From CAXTTV01 sp964247295 (GTDB lineage Bacteria; Chloroflexota; Ktedonobacteria; Ktedonobacterales; Ktedonobacteraceae): a stretch of 21,188 bases of DNA. Under the pieces are notes generated by a model. That model was not told where the DNA came from. It did not search any database and saw only the letters and a program-made list of their open reading frames with translations. Shown here in pieces: positions 1 to 8,900 of this stretch (within the stretch, counting starts at the first letter, position 1; each line of letters begins with the position of its first letter). The stretch is taken from NCBI GenBank assembly GCA_964247295.1, contig CAXTTV010000073.1:1-21188 (forward strand), in the 5' to 3' direction. Both the position numbers and the translations under genes were made by a program.

Positions 1-1230
1 TATCCACGTCCGGGTCAGGTCGTCAAATTTTATCGACAGCAGAAGAAATTGCCCCAGGGAGAGAAAAGCTGGACCCAGGCCGATTTAGGGGAAGCATTAG
101 GGGTATCAGATATCTCAGTGCGAAGGTTAGAGAACCAGGACGAGTTTCTAGACTCCATGCAGCGCCGTCGCATGTTAATAGAGATTTTGGGAATTGAGCC
201 TGTCTTACTAGGTATAGATAGCCATGCCCATGAACATCGGAACTCGTTGCCAATCGCGCCAAAGAACCAGCTTGTTGTACCGGTTGCTCCAGAGATTGAT
301 CTTCTCAGTCAGTATCGTGAAGCGCAACGGCAACTGTGTAGCAACACCGATTACAGCATCGCGCTCCCTTCAGAATTGCGATCAAAACTGCATCGTTGGA
401 TCAGGCATCTCCATATGTTAGCCCCATTGGTTCGACCGGAACATCTAAGAGATATCCTGGATCTGGAATTTAACTACTGGCGTTTTCTTGGATATGTCTC
501 CTATTCTGAATGGGATTGGTATCGAATTGAAGTATGTAACGATTATATCTATCGCCTAATAAAAGATATCGTAGCACTGCCTGATTCTATAGAAGTAGAG
601 CGTCGGAATGCCGACCTGATGACTGCGACCCTTAATCAGAGGGCCTCGCTTGCCGACGAGCGGGAACAATTTTCTCGGTCTCGTGAGTATCTTGAAGGCG
701 CGCTTAAGCACATTGATGGAGCCAGTTCTCACAGCAAAAAAGAGACATTTCAAAGGGCAGGGAGGATACTTGCTCGGGCCTCGATATCCCAACTTGATCA
801 AAAGCGAGCCTTATTGTTTTTTGAGCAGGCTGAGAACCAGTTACGTATGCCAGTAAGAGATGACCCCTACTTTATTGGTCATCAGATCGATCGTTATTAT
901 ATAGAGCGAGCGAAAGCTTTTCTGGCCTGGGATCGTCCCAGACAGGCTCTAGAGGAGTTGCATCGAGCCACACCCTTTATCGATCCAAACTTTAAGAACA
1001 TTCAGGTAGCCGCCCAGATCTATCAGGCGCAGGCCTACCTGGCACTAAATGAACTGGACTACGCAACCGGGATACTTTCAGAGGTTCTTCACTTCTGTAG
1101 TGGACCGGGTTTTCAACGAAATATTGTGCAGGTTTCTCGGTTTCATCAGCAACTTCAGGCCAGCAGTTACGGTAACTCACCGTCTGTTGCTCGTTTAAAG
1201 TGGTTGCTATCCAAAGATAATCAGAAGTAG
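1..1230 (+). CDS. XRE-type HTH regulator with TPR-like C-terminal region (5' partial)
   Basis: The frame is open from the first base, and a TTG at 49 is unlikely to be the start because the first helix of the HTH (around PGQVVKFYRQQ) lies before it. The start is therefore off the left edge. Visible parts are an XRE/Cro-type helix-turn-helix in about the first 55 codons (WTQADLGEALGVSDISVRRLEN) and then about 340 residues of helical, TPR-like repeats, for example RALLFFEQAENQL, PRQALEELHRATPFI and AQAYLALNELDYATGIL. Such HTH-plus-TPR proteins are usually regulators that bind a peptide or another protein through the repeats; that role is inferred here. It ends in TAG, 15 bases before the CoiA-like gene, so the two are probably co-transcribed. 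The ligand and target are unknown. Confidence 0.8.
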   Translation, partial: YPRPGQVVKFYRQQKKLPQGEKSWTQADLGEALGVSDISVRRLENQDEFLDSMQRRRMLIEILGIEPVLLGIDSHAHEHRNSLPIAPKNQLVVPVAPEIDLLSQYREAQRQLCSNTDYSIALPSELRSKLHRWIRHLHMLAPLVRPEHLRDILDLEFNYWRFLGYVSYSEWDWYRIEVCNDYIYRLIKDIVALPDSIEVERRNADLMTATLNQRASLADEREQFSRSREYLEGALKHIDGASSHSKKETFQRAGRILARASISQLDQKRALLFFEQAENQLRMPVRDDPYFIGHQIDRYYIERAKAFLAWDRPRQALEELHRATPFIDPNFKNIQVAAQIYQAQAYLALNELDYATGILSEVLHFCSGPGFQRNIVQVSRFHQQLQASSYGNSPSVARLKWLLSKDNQK

Positions 1231-1245
1231 CAGGAACGTCCAGAT

Positions 1246-2331
1246 ATGTTGGTAGCATATGGTCCTGATAATCAGCTTATCGTTGCTGAGGCAACGGTGC
1301 AGCCACAATTGCAGCGCTGGTCGCGGGAAGGGCAGTTATTCTGTCCTAATTGTCGTGGGCATCTGCGATTGCGAGGTGGGGAAGATAAAAAAGTTCAACT
1401 GCACTTTGCTCATCTAAAAGGGGAATGTGCATGGGGGACCGAAGCTGAGTCGATGCGCCATGCACATGGGAAAATCGTACTTGCGGAATGGTTGAGGCGT
1501 ATATTTCCTCGAGCCAGCGTTACATTAGAGGAGCGTTTGCCAGGTCCCAATCGGATCGCCGACATTTTTGTGCGCCATCAGGATGGTCACTGTCAGGCCG
1601 TTGAGTTTCAATGTGCCCCACTTGATCCAGCTCAGTGGTGGCATCGACATAAAGCTTATCGCAAAGCCGGGATCTACGACACCTGGATTATTGGCAACAA
1701 CCGTAAAGAGAAGCAAGAAGCCTTTATTGAAGCAATCCTTCAGACGTATAAGGAGGCCCTTTTTCTTGACCCTCTTAGCGATCCTCCACAGAGCTGGTTG
1801 CGCTGGCCTGTTGAGCAGGAAACCGTGCGATCCTGGAGACAGGAAGCCGTGCATCCTGCGTTAGAGGGCTGGGTAGGGCATGGGTATGGTGCAACATTGT
1901 CAGGTCGGCTTATAGATCTGCACCTGACCAGAAATGGTCGATTGATGCACCCAATGCGTCAGGCTCAGATGGATCGGCATCAACTGATTCAGCGTATGAA
2001 CGATTCTGAGCAGTTAGAGCCTGCTCTATTGAGCGAGTATCTCCGCCCACAACTGGGGGAGCAGCAGGCCCAGGACTTTCTGGCCCCCTTGATACGCGCG
2101 TATCTGCGTGATCCAGAACTCTTGAAACGCTACAACTACGGTCGGGGCCGGGATGGGCAGCCGATCTCTGAGCAGGATTGGTCAAGGATACACCTGCTTC
2201 AAGCCTGGCTGAAGCGTATGCGCCAGCAGGGAATAGACAAAGATCGCCTGCTAGATCTCAGCAAGATGATGCCTTTTATTGGGCCGTATGCCAGCTTTGC
2301 CAGATACATAGAAATGCTTTTCGTTCTTTAG
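1246..2331 (+). CDS. CoiA-like competence/PD-(D/E)XK nuclease family protein
   Basis: The 361-aa protein has the CoiA layout. An N-terminal zinc-ribbon-like part carries C33-x2-C36 and the HFAH motif at 53-56. It is followed by the ES..H...K helix (E67, S69, H72, K76) and a restriction-endonuclease-like core with E95/E96, D106 (RIADIFV) and E120-x-Q122 (AVEFQC). CoiA proteins act in natural transformation together with RecA and DprA, probably processing incoming DNA; the family includes many non-competence members, so competence itself is inference. The C-terminal about 200 residues are helical without a motif I recognise. The ATG at 1246 follows a weak AGGAAC site and lies 15 bases after the XRE/TPR gene. 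No com genes are in view. Confidence 0.72.
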   Translation: MLVAYGPDNQLIVAEATVQPQLQRWSREGQLFCPNCRGHLRLRGGEDKKVQLHFAHLKGECAWGTEAESMRHAHGKIVLAEWLRRIFPRASVTLEERLPGPNRIADIFVRHQDGHCQAVEFQCAPLDPAQWWHRHKAYRKAGIYDTWIIGNNRKEKQEAFIEAILQTYKEALFLDPLSDPPQSWLRWPVEQETVRSWRQEAVHPALEGWVGHGYGATLSGRLIDLHLTRNGRLMHPMRQAQMDRHQLIQRMNDSEQLEPALLSEYLRPQLGEQQAQDFLAPLIRAYLRDPELLKRYNYGRGRDGQPISEQDWSRIHLLQAWLKRMRQQGIDKDRLLDLSKMMPFIGPYASFARYIEMLFVL

Positions 2332-2462
2332 TCCTAATTACCTCTGCGAAGTGAAACCTTTATTTTTTTTGAAGCGTGTCATTTATGAATGTGATACATT
2401 TTCGCAATGGTTTGTGTACCAAGATATATAAAAAAAGTAGTTTTTGAAAGGATCACAGTTTT
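2332..2462 (+). promoter_or_regulatory. AT-rich leader and probable promoter of the YtxH gene
   Basis: The gap is AT-rich and has a possible -10 (GATATA/TATATA at 2423-2430) with only a weak -35 (TTCGCA at 2401-2406). The ribosome site GAAAGGATC is at about 2446-2454. No hairpin terminator for the upstream CoiA-like gene is evident. Confidence 0.3.
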
Positions 2463-3005
2463 ATGAATAATTTTGTAAAAGGCATTCTTGTTGGCGTTGG
2501 TGTTGGATTGCTGGTTGCTCCCATGCGTGGTGAAGAGTTGCGTCGCACACTGGGCCAGCGTTTCGGAGAGTTCCAGGAAAGCCTCCCCGAGGGAAGCCAG
2601 GCTCGTCAGGTAGTGCAGCAGGTTTCTGACCGCGCTAGCCAGACAGCAAGCACCCTGAAGGACTACACCGCTCAGGCCGCAGATACGGCGAAGGATTATG
2701 CCTCTCAGGCCTCCTCAAAGCTTCGCTCGGCTGGTGGTGACATTGCCGAAACGGCCCAGAATGCCGCCGTTGATCTGAAAGCAACAACCAAGAGTACCGC
2801 GAGCGATCTTAGCGACACCACCAAAAGTGCTGCTGCTGATCTGAAGAGCACGACCAAAAGTGCCGCGAACGAAGTCAAAGACTCCGCTAGCGACGTAGCC
2901 GACGCCACTAAGAAGGCTGCTAACACTACTGTGAACAATAACACTCCGAACACCAATACCAAACCCGCTGGCTCACAGTCCACCTACGGTACCTACAAGC
3001 AGTAA
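2463..3005 (+). CDS. YtxH-family protein with LEA-like 11-residue repeats
   Basis: This 180-aa protein opens with a short hydrophobic glycine-rich segment (residues 6-20, GILVGVGVGLLVAPM) followed by GEELRRTLGQRF, the YtxH pattern of a membrane-anchored stress protein. Residues about 61-158 form roughly nine 11-residue periods rich in A, K, D, S and T; the clearest run is DLKATTKSTAS, DLSDTTKSAAA, DLKSTTKSAAN, EVKDSASDVAD. This resembles group-3 LEA proteins, which are disordered in water and become helical on drying. The tail (155-180) is N/T/P-rich and probably disordered. The ATG at 2463 follows a GAAAGGATC ribosome site. The gene stands alone, with an AT-rich leader and a strong terminator. 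A role in desiccation or membrane protection is inference. Confidence 0.75.
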   Translation: MNNFVKGILVGVGVGLLVAPMRGEELRRTLGQRFGEFQESLPEGSQARQVVQQVSDRASQTASTLKDYTAQAADTAKDYASQASSKLRSAGGDIAETAQNAAVDLKATTKSTASDLSDTTKSAAADLKSTTKSAANEVKDSASDVADATKKAANTTVNNNTPNTNTKPAGSQSTYGTYKQ

Positions 3006-3018
3006 TTGTCCTAAAGAT

Positions 3019-3058
3019 AAAGGGAGAGGTTCCAATTAACACTGGAACCTCTCCCTTT
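3019..3058. terminator. Strong Rho-independent terminator after the YtxH gene, possibly bidirectional
   Basis: A perfect 16-bp stem (3019-3034 with 3043-3058, AAAGGGAGAGGTTCCA) has an 8-base loop and runs directly into a T tract to 3060. It sits between the convergent YtxH gene and the CPBP protease pseudogene and may stop both, although the reverse strand has a poorer U tract. Confidence 0.92.
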
Positions 3059-3091
3059 TTGTCTATTCCGTTTCTGCAAAAAGCCCTTAAA

Positions 3092-3979
3092 TTATTCTAC
3101 CTCACCTTTATACGACAGTTTTCCTTTTGTAAAGAATATGAGCAGAAGCGCTACAAAACCATATCCAATCAAAGGAGGCCACTTGCCGGTTGCAAGAGAT
3201 GAGGACGCGAAGTAAGCCCAGAGAAAGGTTACACCGGCATTATTGGCAGTGTGTAGTAACAGTGCGGGCAGAAGTGAGCCTTTTGTGTTGTTGAAGAGCC
3301 AGGTAGTGATAAATGAAACCGCGATTGTCGTCAGAATAAAAAGAGTTAAGTCTAGCTAGTCAGTACTACTTCCTTTAAATCCTAGCACAATCAAAAGCGA
3401 GAGATGCCAGAAACCCCAGAGTGTTCCAAGAATTAAGGAAGCGTTAAAGGAACCATACGCTTTTTGAAGTTTGGGTAAGGCGAAACCATCCCAGCCCAGC
3501 TCCTCTCCCAATGGTCCATTAATCACCATAACAGGGATAAAAGAGGTCAGGTACGATAGAACCTTTACTTGTAGGGGGGTGACAGGCCAAAAAGCACCCA
3601 GAACGCCAGGGAGAAAGATAGCCCCCAGGACCATAATGATGGGCGCGGCAACGATTGCCAGTAGATACCAGAGGATATTCATTCGCTAGAGCGTGAATCG
3701 TTTCAAAAGGTGGAGTACCCCTGACCGTCCGCCCATTACGGCAGTAACAATCAATGCTCCGAAACTGAGTCCAAAGGTCGCCAGAGAAATGAGTAATGGA
3801 GCAGGGATAGGAGAAGATTCTAAATCCTTTGCCAGCACTAATGGCATCATGATTACCCATGTAAACAGGTAAGCTAGTACAAAAAAAGACGTAAGAGGAT
3901 AGCGTTTCAATGGATTGCGGCTTCTTTGTGAAACAGCAATACTAGAAAATTCTGTCGAAGGTGTTTTTACAACCATCAT
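3092..3979 (-). pseudogene. CPBP (CAAX/type II) intramembrane metalloprotease with two in-frame TAG codons
   Basis: One uninterrupted frame runs from ATG 3979 to TAA 3092 (296 codons) except for TAG at 3686-3688 (codon 98) and TAG at 3356-3358 (codon 208). Joined, it is a full-length CPBP protease with all three conserved motifs: EE in GEELGW (codons 159-160), the FWH of LWGFWHLS, and HxxxN in LLHTANN after the second stop. There are about seven or eight membrane segments. The ribosome site AAGGAGAAAC is directly upstream. CPBP proteases cleave prenylated or leader peptides in the membrane and often sit near bacteriocin or ABC loci. Both stops can arise from single C-to-T changes in CAG, or from TGG. 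I call it a recent pseudogene; readthrough is the alternative. The two open pieces (3686-3979 and 3356-3682) are not independent genes. Confidence 0.85.
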
Positions 3980-4004
3980 AGTTTCTCCTTATGTAATAGT
4001 AATG

Positions 4005-4028
4005 ATATGTACTGTCATCAGTACATAT
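4005..4028. promoter_or_regulatory. Palindromic operator-like site upstream of the CPBP gene
   Basis: A perfect inverted repeat, ATATGTACTG (4005-4014) and CAGTACATAT (4019-4028) with a 4-base spacer, lies 26 bases upstream of the CPBP start. A further half-site TGTACT occurs at 4044-4049. The size and position fit a dimeric repressor such as GntR, PadR or TetR type; no regulator gene adjoins it. Confidence 0.5.
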
Positions 4029-4213
4029 GCCGACAACCTGTCATGTACTTAAGCAGGTATATGCGAAGTTTCACAACAAGTGATGTCTTTTAGTTGTTGA
4101 GTCCAGAGAAGCAATAGAAGGTAAACTATCTACTGCGTCATATCAGTATTGCTGTACTTATCTACTGATTTCTGGAAATAGTGATAAAGCCGTGTCAGTC
4201 TTCTAACGCCATT
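4029..4213. other. Non-coding stretch inside the decayed locus
   Basis: No supported gene or RNA is visible between the operator-like palindrome and the ABC ATPase remnant. Scattered TGTACT words recur (4044, 4153). It may be eroded coding sequence of a transporter component, but I cannot align it to anything. Confidence 0.4.
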
Positions 4214-4541
4214 TTACGTTCCTATGGCGAAAAGATAGGCATCTTCCAGACTGGGAGTAATGGGAGCAGCATCGGGATGTGGTTGTGTATCGCTGATGAT
4301 ACGTAAGGACATAGCGTTGCCTGTACTAATCATTGAACTGGTTTGATAAAGGTCTTAGAGGTGACCTACTGTTGCTCTATCAGTGGTAACGTTCCAAACA
4401 TTACCGGCTGCTTTACTTAAAAGATCATCAGGAGTAGCTTGCATAAATACCTGCCCCTCTCTTAGAATAATAAGCTGACTAGCCGATGCTTCCACATCAC
4501 TAATGATATGATAGGAAGTCCTGCTTGTCTTTTCCAGGAAA
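4214..4541 (-). pseudogene. C-terminal remnant of an ABC-transporter ATP-binding protein
   Basis: The reverse-strand frame ending at TAA 4214-4216 reads HIISDVEASASQLIILREGQ, then VFMQATPDDLLSK and NVWNVTTDRATVGHL, a TAA stop at 4355-4357, and continues in the same frame as DLYQTSSMIS ... PITPSLEDAYLF. This is the H-loop and C-terminal tail of bacitracin/antibiotic-type ABC ATPases (families with HI.SDVE and SLEDAYL). Walker A, the signature motif and Walker B are absent. Alignment becomes poor above about 4530, with a further TAA near 4555. It is therefore a truncated pseudogene. The internal TAA is one C-to-T step from CAA. It shares strand and state of decay with the CPBP gene, so the two may have formed one export/immunity-type locus. 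Confidence 0.75.
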
Positions 4542-4611
4542 CGTGGACATAGTTATACGTTGTGTAATTTCTTCTGAAAAGAACGTAGTATAGGAATAGA
4601 AGCATAGTTGT

Positions 4612-4640
4612 TAGAGGCAAAGAGTCATGCTTTGCCTCTA
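4612..4640 (-). terminator. Stem-loop after the LLM oxidoreductase gene
   Basis: A perfect 11-bp stem (TAGAGGCAAAG 4612-4622 with CTTTGCCTCTA 4630-4640) with a 7-base loop lies 18 bases past the stop of the LLM gene. There is no clear U tract on the minus strand, so it may be a weak terminator or an mRNA 3'-end stabiliser. Confidence 0.55.
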
Positions 4641-4658
4641 CTGGGGTTACATGAAAGG

Positions 4659-5609
4659 TTAGATCGACAGGCATTCTTTCGCGAAGTAGCGAACAGACTC
4701 CAACTGGGCGGCGTCCCGAAGGTAGATAATTGCTTCATCGACGCCAGCCTCGGCATAAAGCGCCATGCGCTCGCGTATCTGTTCTGGAGTACCGACAAAA
4801 GCATGCTCTCGTAGATCAGCGATAGTCGCTTTCTCGTCCTCCGCCATCGTGCGTTCGGCATCCTTCTCGGTATCTCCGATATAGCAGTTCATCAGAATCG
4901 TTGTGCGAATAGTCGCGGGATCGCGTTTGAATGTTTCGCAGTGTTTGTGAAGGACAGCCAGCTTATGTTTTAGTGTAGGGATATCAGCTCCTGAGATGTT
5001 GCAGGCATCTCCATACTGAGCGACAAGCTTTAGCGTCACCTTCTCACCCGATCCGCCGATCAACAGGGGAATATGAGGCTTTTGAACGCCTTTAGGTTGA
5101 TTGATTGCCCCATTCAGATGATAATACTGACCTTCAAAGTGAGCCTCATCCTGAGTCCACATTGCCAGACAGATCTGAACTGCCTCGCGCAACTGTTTGA
5201 GGCGTGTACCGGTCTCCGGATACTCGTACCCGTAAGCTTTATACTCATGTTCGTACCAGCCGGCTCCAATGCCAAAGTCGAGCCGGCCATGGCTGAGAAC
5301 ATCAACTGTTGATGCTATCTTAGCTAATAAAGAAGGATTACGATAGCTATTGCAGGTTACCATCTGCCCAATGCGAACCCGTTGTGTGTCACGAGCCAGA
5401 GCTGCTGTACTGGTCCAACATTCAAATGTGACTTCCTGTAACGGTTTAGGAACTGTATGGAAATGATCAAACAACCAGATAGAATGGTAGCCCAACGTAT
5501 CTGCCTCGTGCGCAACGTTGGTCATCGCCTCATAGGCTGCGATCGGATTCTCGGTGTACCCGACGAGATCTGTACGCCAGCCTTGAGGAACAATCAATCC
5601 AATTTTCAT
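4659..5609 (-). CDS. LLM-class F420-dependent oxidoreductase
   Basis: This 316-aa luciferase-like monooxygenase-fold protein matches the family length. Landmarks are the N-terminal MKIGLIVPQGW strand, SIWLFDHFHTVP, the RIGQMVTCNSYRNPSLLAKIASTVDVLSHGRLDFGIG block (residues about 95-135) with AGWYEHEYKAYG after it, PLLIGGSGEK, and FVGTPEQIRERM near the C-terminus. This pattern is typical of the F420-dependent branch, though FMN use cannot be excluded. The substrate is unknown; relatives reduce or oxidise alcohols, quinones or small aromatic compounds. The ATG at 5609 has an AGAGGT ribosome site, and a promoter with a perfect TTGACA lies upstream. It is monocistronic. Confidence 0.88.
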   Translation of the reverse strand: MKIGLIVPQGWRTDLVGYTENPIAAYEAMTNVAHEADTLGYHSIWLFDHFHTVPKPLQEVTFECWTSTAALARDTQRVRIGQMVTCNSYRNPSLLAKIASTVDVLSHGRLDFGIGAGWYEHEYKAYGYEYPETGTRLKQLREAVQICLAMWTQDEAHFEGQYYHLNGAINQPKGVQKPHIPLLIGGSGEKVTLKLVAQYGDACNISGADIPTLKHKLAVLHKHCETFKRDPATIRTTILMNCYIGDTEKDAERTMAEDEKATIADLREHAFVGTPEQIRERMALYAEAGVDEAIIYLRDAAQLESVRYFAKECLSI

Positions 5610-5656
5610 GAAATACCTCTTCTTTATAAAAAATATATTTGATGGTAGCTTTCTTT

Positions 5657-5686
5657 ATTAGGTACTGTATGGATTCCAGGTGTCAA
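5657..5686 (-). promoter_or_regulatory. Probable sigma-70-type promoter of the LLM gene
   Basis: On the minus strand a perfect TTGACA (-35, 5681-5686) is followed after 18 bases by CCTAAT (-10, 5657-5662, 4 of 6 matches). This gives a leader of about 40 bases before the ATG at 5609. Confidence 0.45.
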
Positions 5687-5801
5687 GACCAATGCTAGAT
5701 AGTACATCTCAAAAGCACGATTGGCCTGTATTGTCCGCTATAAATGATTTATGTTAAACTAAAATCACTGTGTTTGCTGCATTTCCCAGGAAGGACAGGG
5801 C
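5687..5801. other. Intergenic region upstream of the MITE-like element
   Basis: This holds only a weak promoter-like pair for the forward regulator gene: TTGTCC at 5731-5736 and TTAAAC at 5754-5759, with 17 bases between and a poor -10. No gene is seen. Confidence 0.3.
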
Positions 5802-5904
5802 TATTTCATTCTCTTCTGAGCCGCCTGCGGCGGCGAGAAAGAGGCGGGGAGATGAGCGGGGACGCCCCGCACCCCTGGACCCTCTTTCTTGCCAGAATGA
5901 AATA
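5802..5904. repeat. MITE-like palindromic element with 11-bp terminal inverted repeats
   Basis: The ends are TATTTCATTCT (5802-5812) and AGAATGAAATA (5894-5904), a perfect inverted pair. Inside are three more pairings: GCCGCC/GGCGGC (5820-5825 with 5829-5834), GAAAGAGG/CCTCTTTC (5837-5844 with 5881-5888) and GCGGGG/CCCCGC (5856-5861 with 5865-5870). The outer TA at each end would fit a Tc1/IS630-type TA target duplication, which is inference. It lies in the 5' leader of the LevR-like gene, just before its ribosome site. Confidence 0.7.
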
Positions 5905-5926
5905 ATCCTGAGGAAGGAGTGAATCC

Positions 5927-8900
5927 TTGCTCCGTAAAGAGAGAGTGCTGGAAGCTCTGCGTGAACTGTGTAGAGAGCGTCCCACTCAAAGCAATGTATT
6001 ACGACGATCGGCGGGCTTCAGTGCTAAAGACGTTGCGGAGAAAGTGAGCATCGATAGAACGAATGCGAGCCGAGATCTTAATCTTTGGTATGCTGAGGGC
6101 CAGATTGAACGTCTTGCGGGACGGCCCGTATTATTCCGCATAAAAGAAAATGCTTCATTGTCGGCCTCTTCAGTAGAGAAGCCTCCGGCATCGACCTCAC
6201 GGGTTTCGTTTGGGGCGGCGCTCCCCAGGCCGGTGCCTCCTGTTTCCTCCTCTTTTCATGAGGAGCGCGCGAAGCATCAAAAAGTCCCGTCCCTCAGTAT
6301 GCAGCAGGGGATAGTGACTCGTTTTGAGACCTTAATTGGATCGACGGAGGCCTTGAAGTCGGTAATTCAACAGGCCAAAGCGGCGATGCTTTATCCACCA
6401 CGGGGGTTGCATACGTTGTTGCAGGGACCGAGCGGTGTTGGGAAGACCACGCTGGCACGTTTAATGCATGCCTTCGCAGTAGAGCAGGGTGCTTTGTCTG
6501 AGGATGCACCTTTTGTCAGCTTTAACTGCGCGGATTATGCAGGGAATCCCCAGCTTTTGATGGCCCATCTTTTTGGTGTAGTGAAGGGAGCCTACACGGG
6601 AGCGGAAAAAGATCGTGTGGGGTTAGTTGAGCAGGCTCACCGGGGAGTTTTATTTCTGGACGAGGTGCATCGTCTTCCACCTGAAGGTCAGGAGATGCTG
6701 TTTTACTTAATGGATCGGGAGCTTTTTCGTCGGATGGGCGAGGTTGAGGAGCGTAAATCCTCATTACTGCTCCTGGCCGCCACGACAGAAGATCCGGCTG
6801 TGTCGCTCCTGCCAACGTTTCGGCGACGTATCCCCATGACGATTCTCTTGCCCGGTCTGAGTGAAAGGACAATTGAAGAACGTTTTGAACTGATCCGAGC
6901 TTTCTTTACAACCGAGTGTAGCAGTATCGGTTCCAGCATTCAGGTTGCTCCTCATGTGTTGCGAGCGTTTTTATTATATGACAGTCCGGGGAATGTCGGG
7001 CAATTGCGTACCGATGTCCAGCTTTCCTGTGCTCGTGCCTATTTAGAGTATCGTACCAGTAATCTTGCTGAGATGCACGTACATCTAGGGGTTGTACCTG
7101 ATCATGTTCGTCAGGGGTTGCTACGGACCCCTGAAATGCTGCGAGCTTTGGACCCGGTAGAGCATTTGCTGGAGACCGCCTATGTTTTTACGCCCACAGG
7201 CTTTCGGCTGGAGCCCTCGCTGGACTCGGCTCGGGATCTTTATGAGACCATTAGCTCAGACCTTTTGACATTTCGACAGGGTGGATTGCCAGATAGCGAG
7301 ATCAGCCGTCTACTGCACCTGGACATTCAGTATTATTTTCAACGTTTTGCTGATGAGGTTTCTTTGCGTTCTGACGAGCCAGTCCTGGTGGATCAAGATA
7401 TTGCGGCTGTTTGTGCCCAGGTAGCGCAGTATGCGGAAGAGCAGTTGGGGAGAAACCTGCCGGGAAAATTTTCTTTAGTCCTGGCAATGCATCTGACCAG
7501 TTTGATGGAACATATCTCATTGGGTCGTTCGTTTCCAGCCCAGGAGACTCGTTCTATGCGCTATACCTATCCAATCGAGTACGAGGTTGCGCGCATCGTC
7601 CTCTCGCAACTGCGGTCCGCCCTGGATCTGGCATTGCCAGAAAGCGAAGTTGACGTGCTCACAATCCTGCTGGCAAATGCTGAAGTGCTGCTGAGCACCG
7701 AACAGGCCTCAGTCGGGATCGTCGTCGCTACCCATGGTCGCGGGGTCGCAGCGGGCCTGTCTGAGCTGGCGAATACCCTGGTTGGAGTAAACACGGTTCG
7801 GTGGATCGAACTCTCACTGGAGCAGTCTCCGGACGATCTTTTAACCGAAGTGGAGCGTGTAGTGAGTGTGGTGGATCAGGGAGGGGGGGTGCTGCTCTTC
7901 GTAGATTTTTCCTCCTTGCTCTCGCTCTCGGATCTTCTAACGAGAAAGTTAGGAGAGCGGGTGCGTACCATCGCCAATGTCTCAGCTCCATTGCTGATTG
8001 AGGCGGTCCGTCAGGCGCGCGCTGATCGTCATCAGACGTTGGATCAACTGGTGACCAGCCTGATCTACTTCCGCATGGGCGAAGACAAAGATCTGGATGA
8101 TGGATTGAAGGGGCCAACTGCCGGGTCCCCCAAACCTCTTGCATTTCCATCGCCGTCACCATTTCCTGCCTCGCCCGAACCGCCTACCCGCATCATTCTC
8201 TCAATCTGCCTGACTGGCTTTGGAAGTGCTTTAAAGATCGCGGAACTGATCGAGGCAAGACTTCCAGGACTCTACGAGCAGAAAGTGGAGATCCTCTGTA
8301 TGGATGTCAGTATATCCAGTAAAACCGAGGAGGAAGTGCAGCGAATGGTCGATAATCGGCAGGTCGTCGCGATCATCGGCACGATCAACCCTCATATTAG
8401 TGTGTACCCATTTATTCCTCTCACAGACTTTCTTTTTGGGGATGGGTTGGTTCGCCTGCGCCTTCTTCTTGGCGAAACCCTTATTGATCCGGCGATCCTG
8501 AATCCCTCAACTGAGCCGATCCCGGCTCTACCCTCAACTGTGTCATCCCAGCGTGTGATAACGCCTTCTGTGTCGGACCCCTCTTTTTCTGAAAGTTATA
8601 TGTTTGCGGCAGTAAATACAAAACAGCATATTGACGCTGCTCACAGAGATCAATTAATGCAAGAGATCGTGCATACGTTGGAGCAGCGGATGCTTTTTCT
8701 AAACCCATCGCTTGTCTTGCCATTGATTCTACACACTATTGAACTAATAGAAGTCGAGGTGGGAGAAACTTTTGAACTGGATGTGCTTGCGGGTCTGATG
8801 TTACATCTCGCCTGTATTTTAGAGCGGGGTGTCCAACAACGAGGCCTGCTCATAAGTGAAAATATACGGGCACAGGTAGAGCAGCTTTTTGCGCGCGATC

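Noticed and set aside
3519..3860. Reverse ORF of 113 codons across the CPBP region
   Set aside because: It is an out-of-frame shadow of the protease; the protease frame carries the EE, FWH and HxxxN motifs.
3092..3979. Genome-wide recoding of TAG as an amino acid
   Set aside because: Several normal genes in this window end with TAG at the expected family length, so TAG works as a stop here.
4462..4674. Reverse ORF of 70 codons
   Set aside because: It overlaps the ABC ATPase remnant in another frame, runs into the LLM gene end and has no ribosome site or recognisable pattern.
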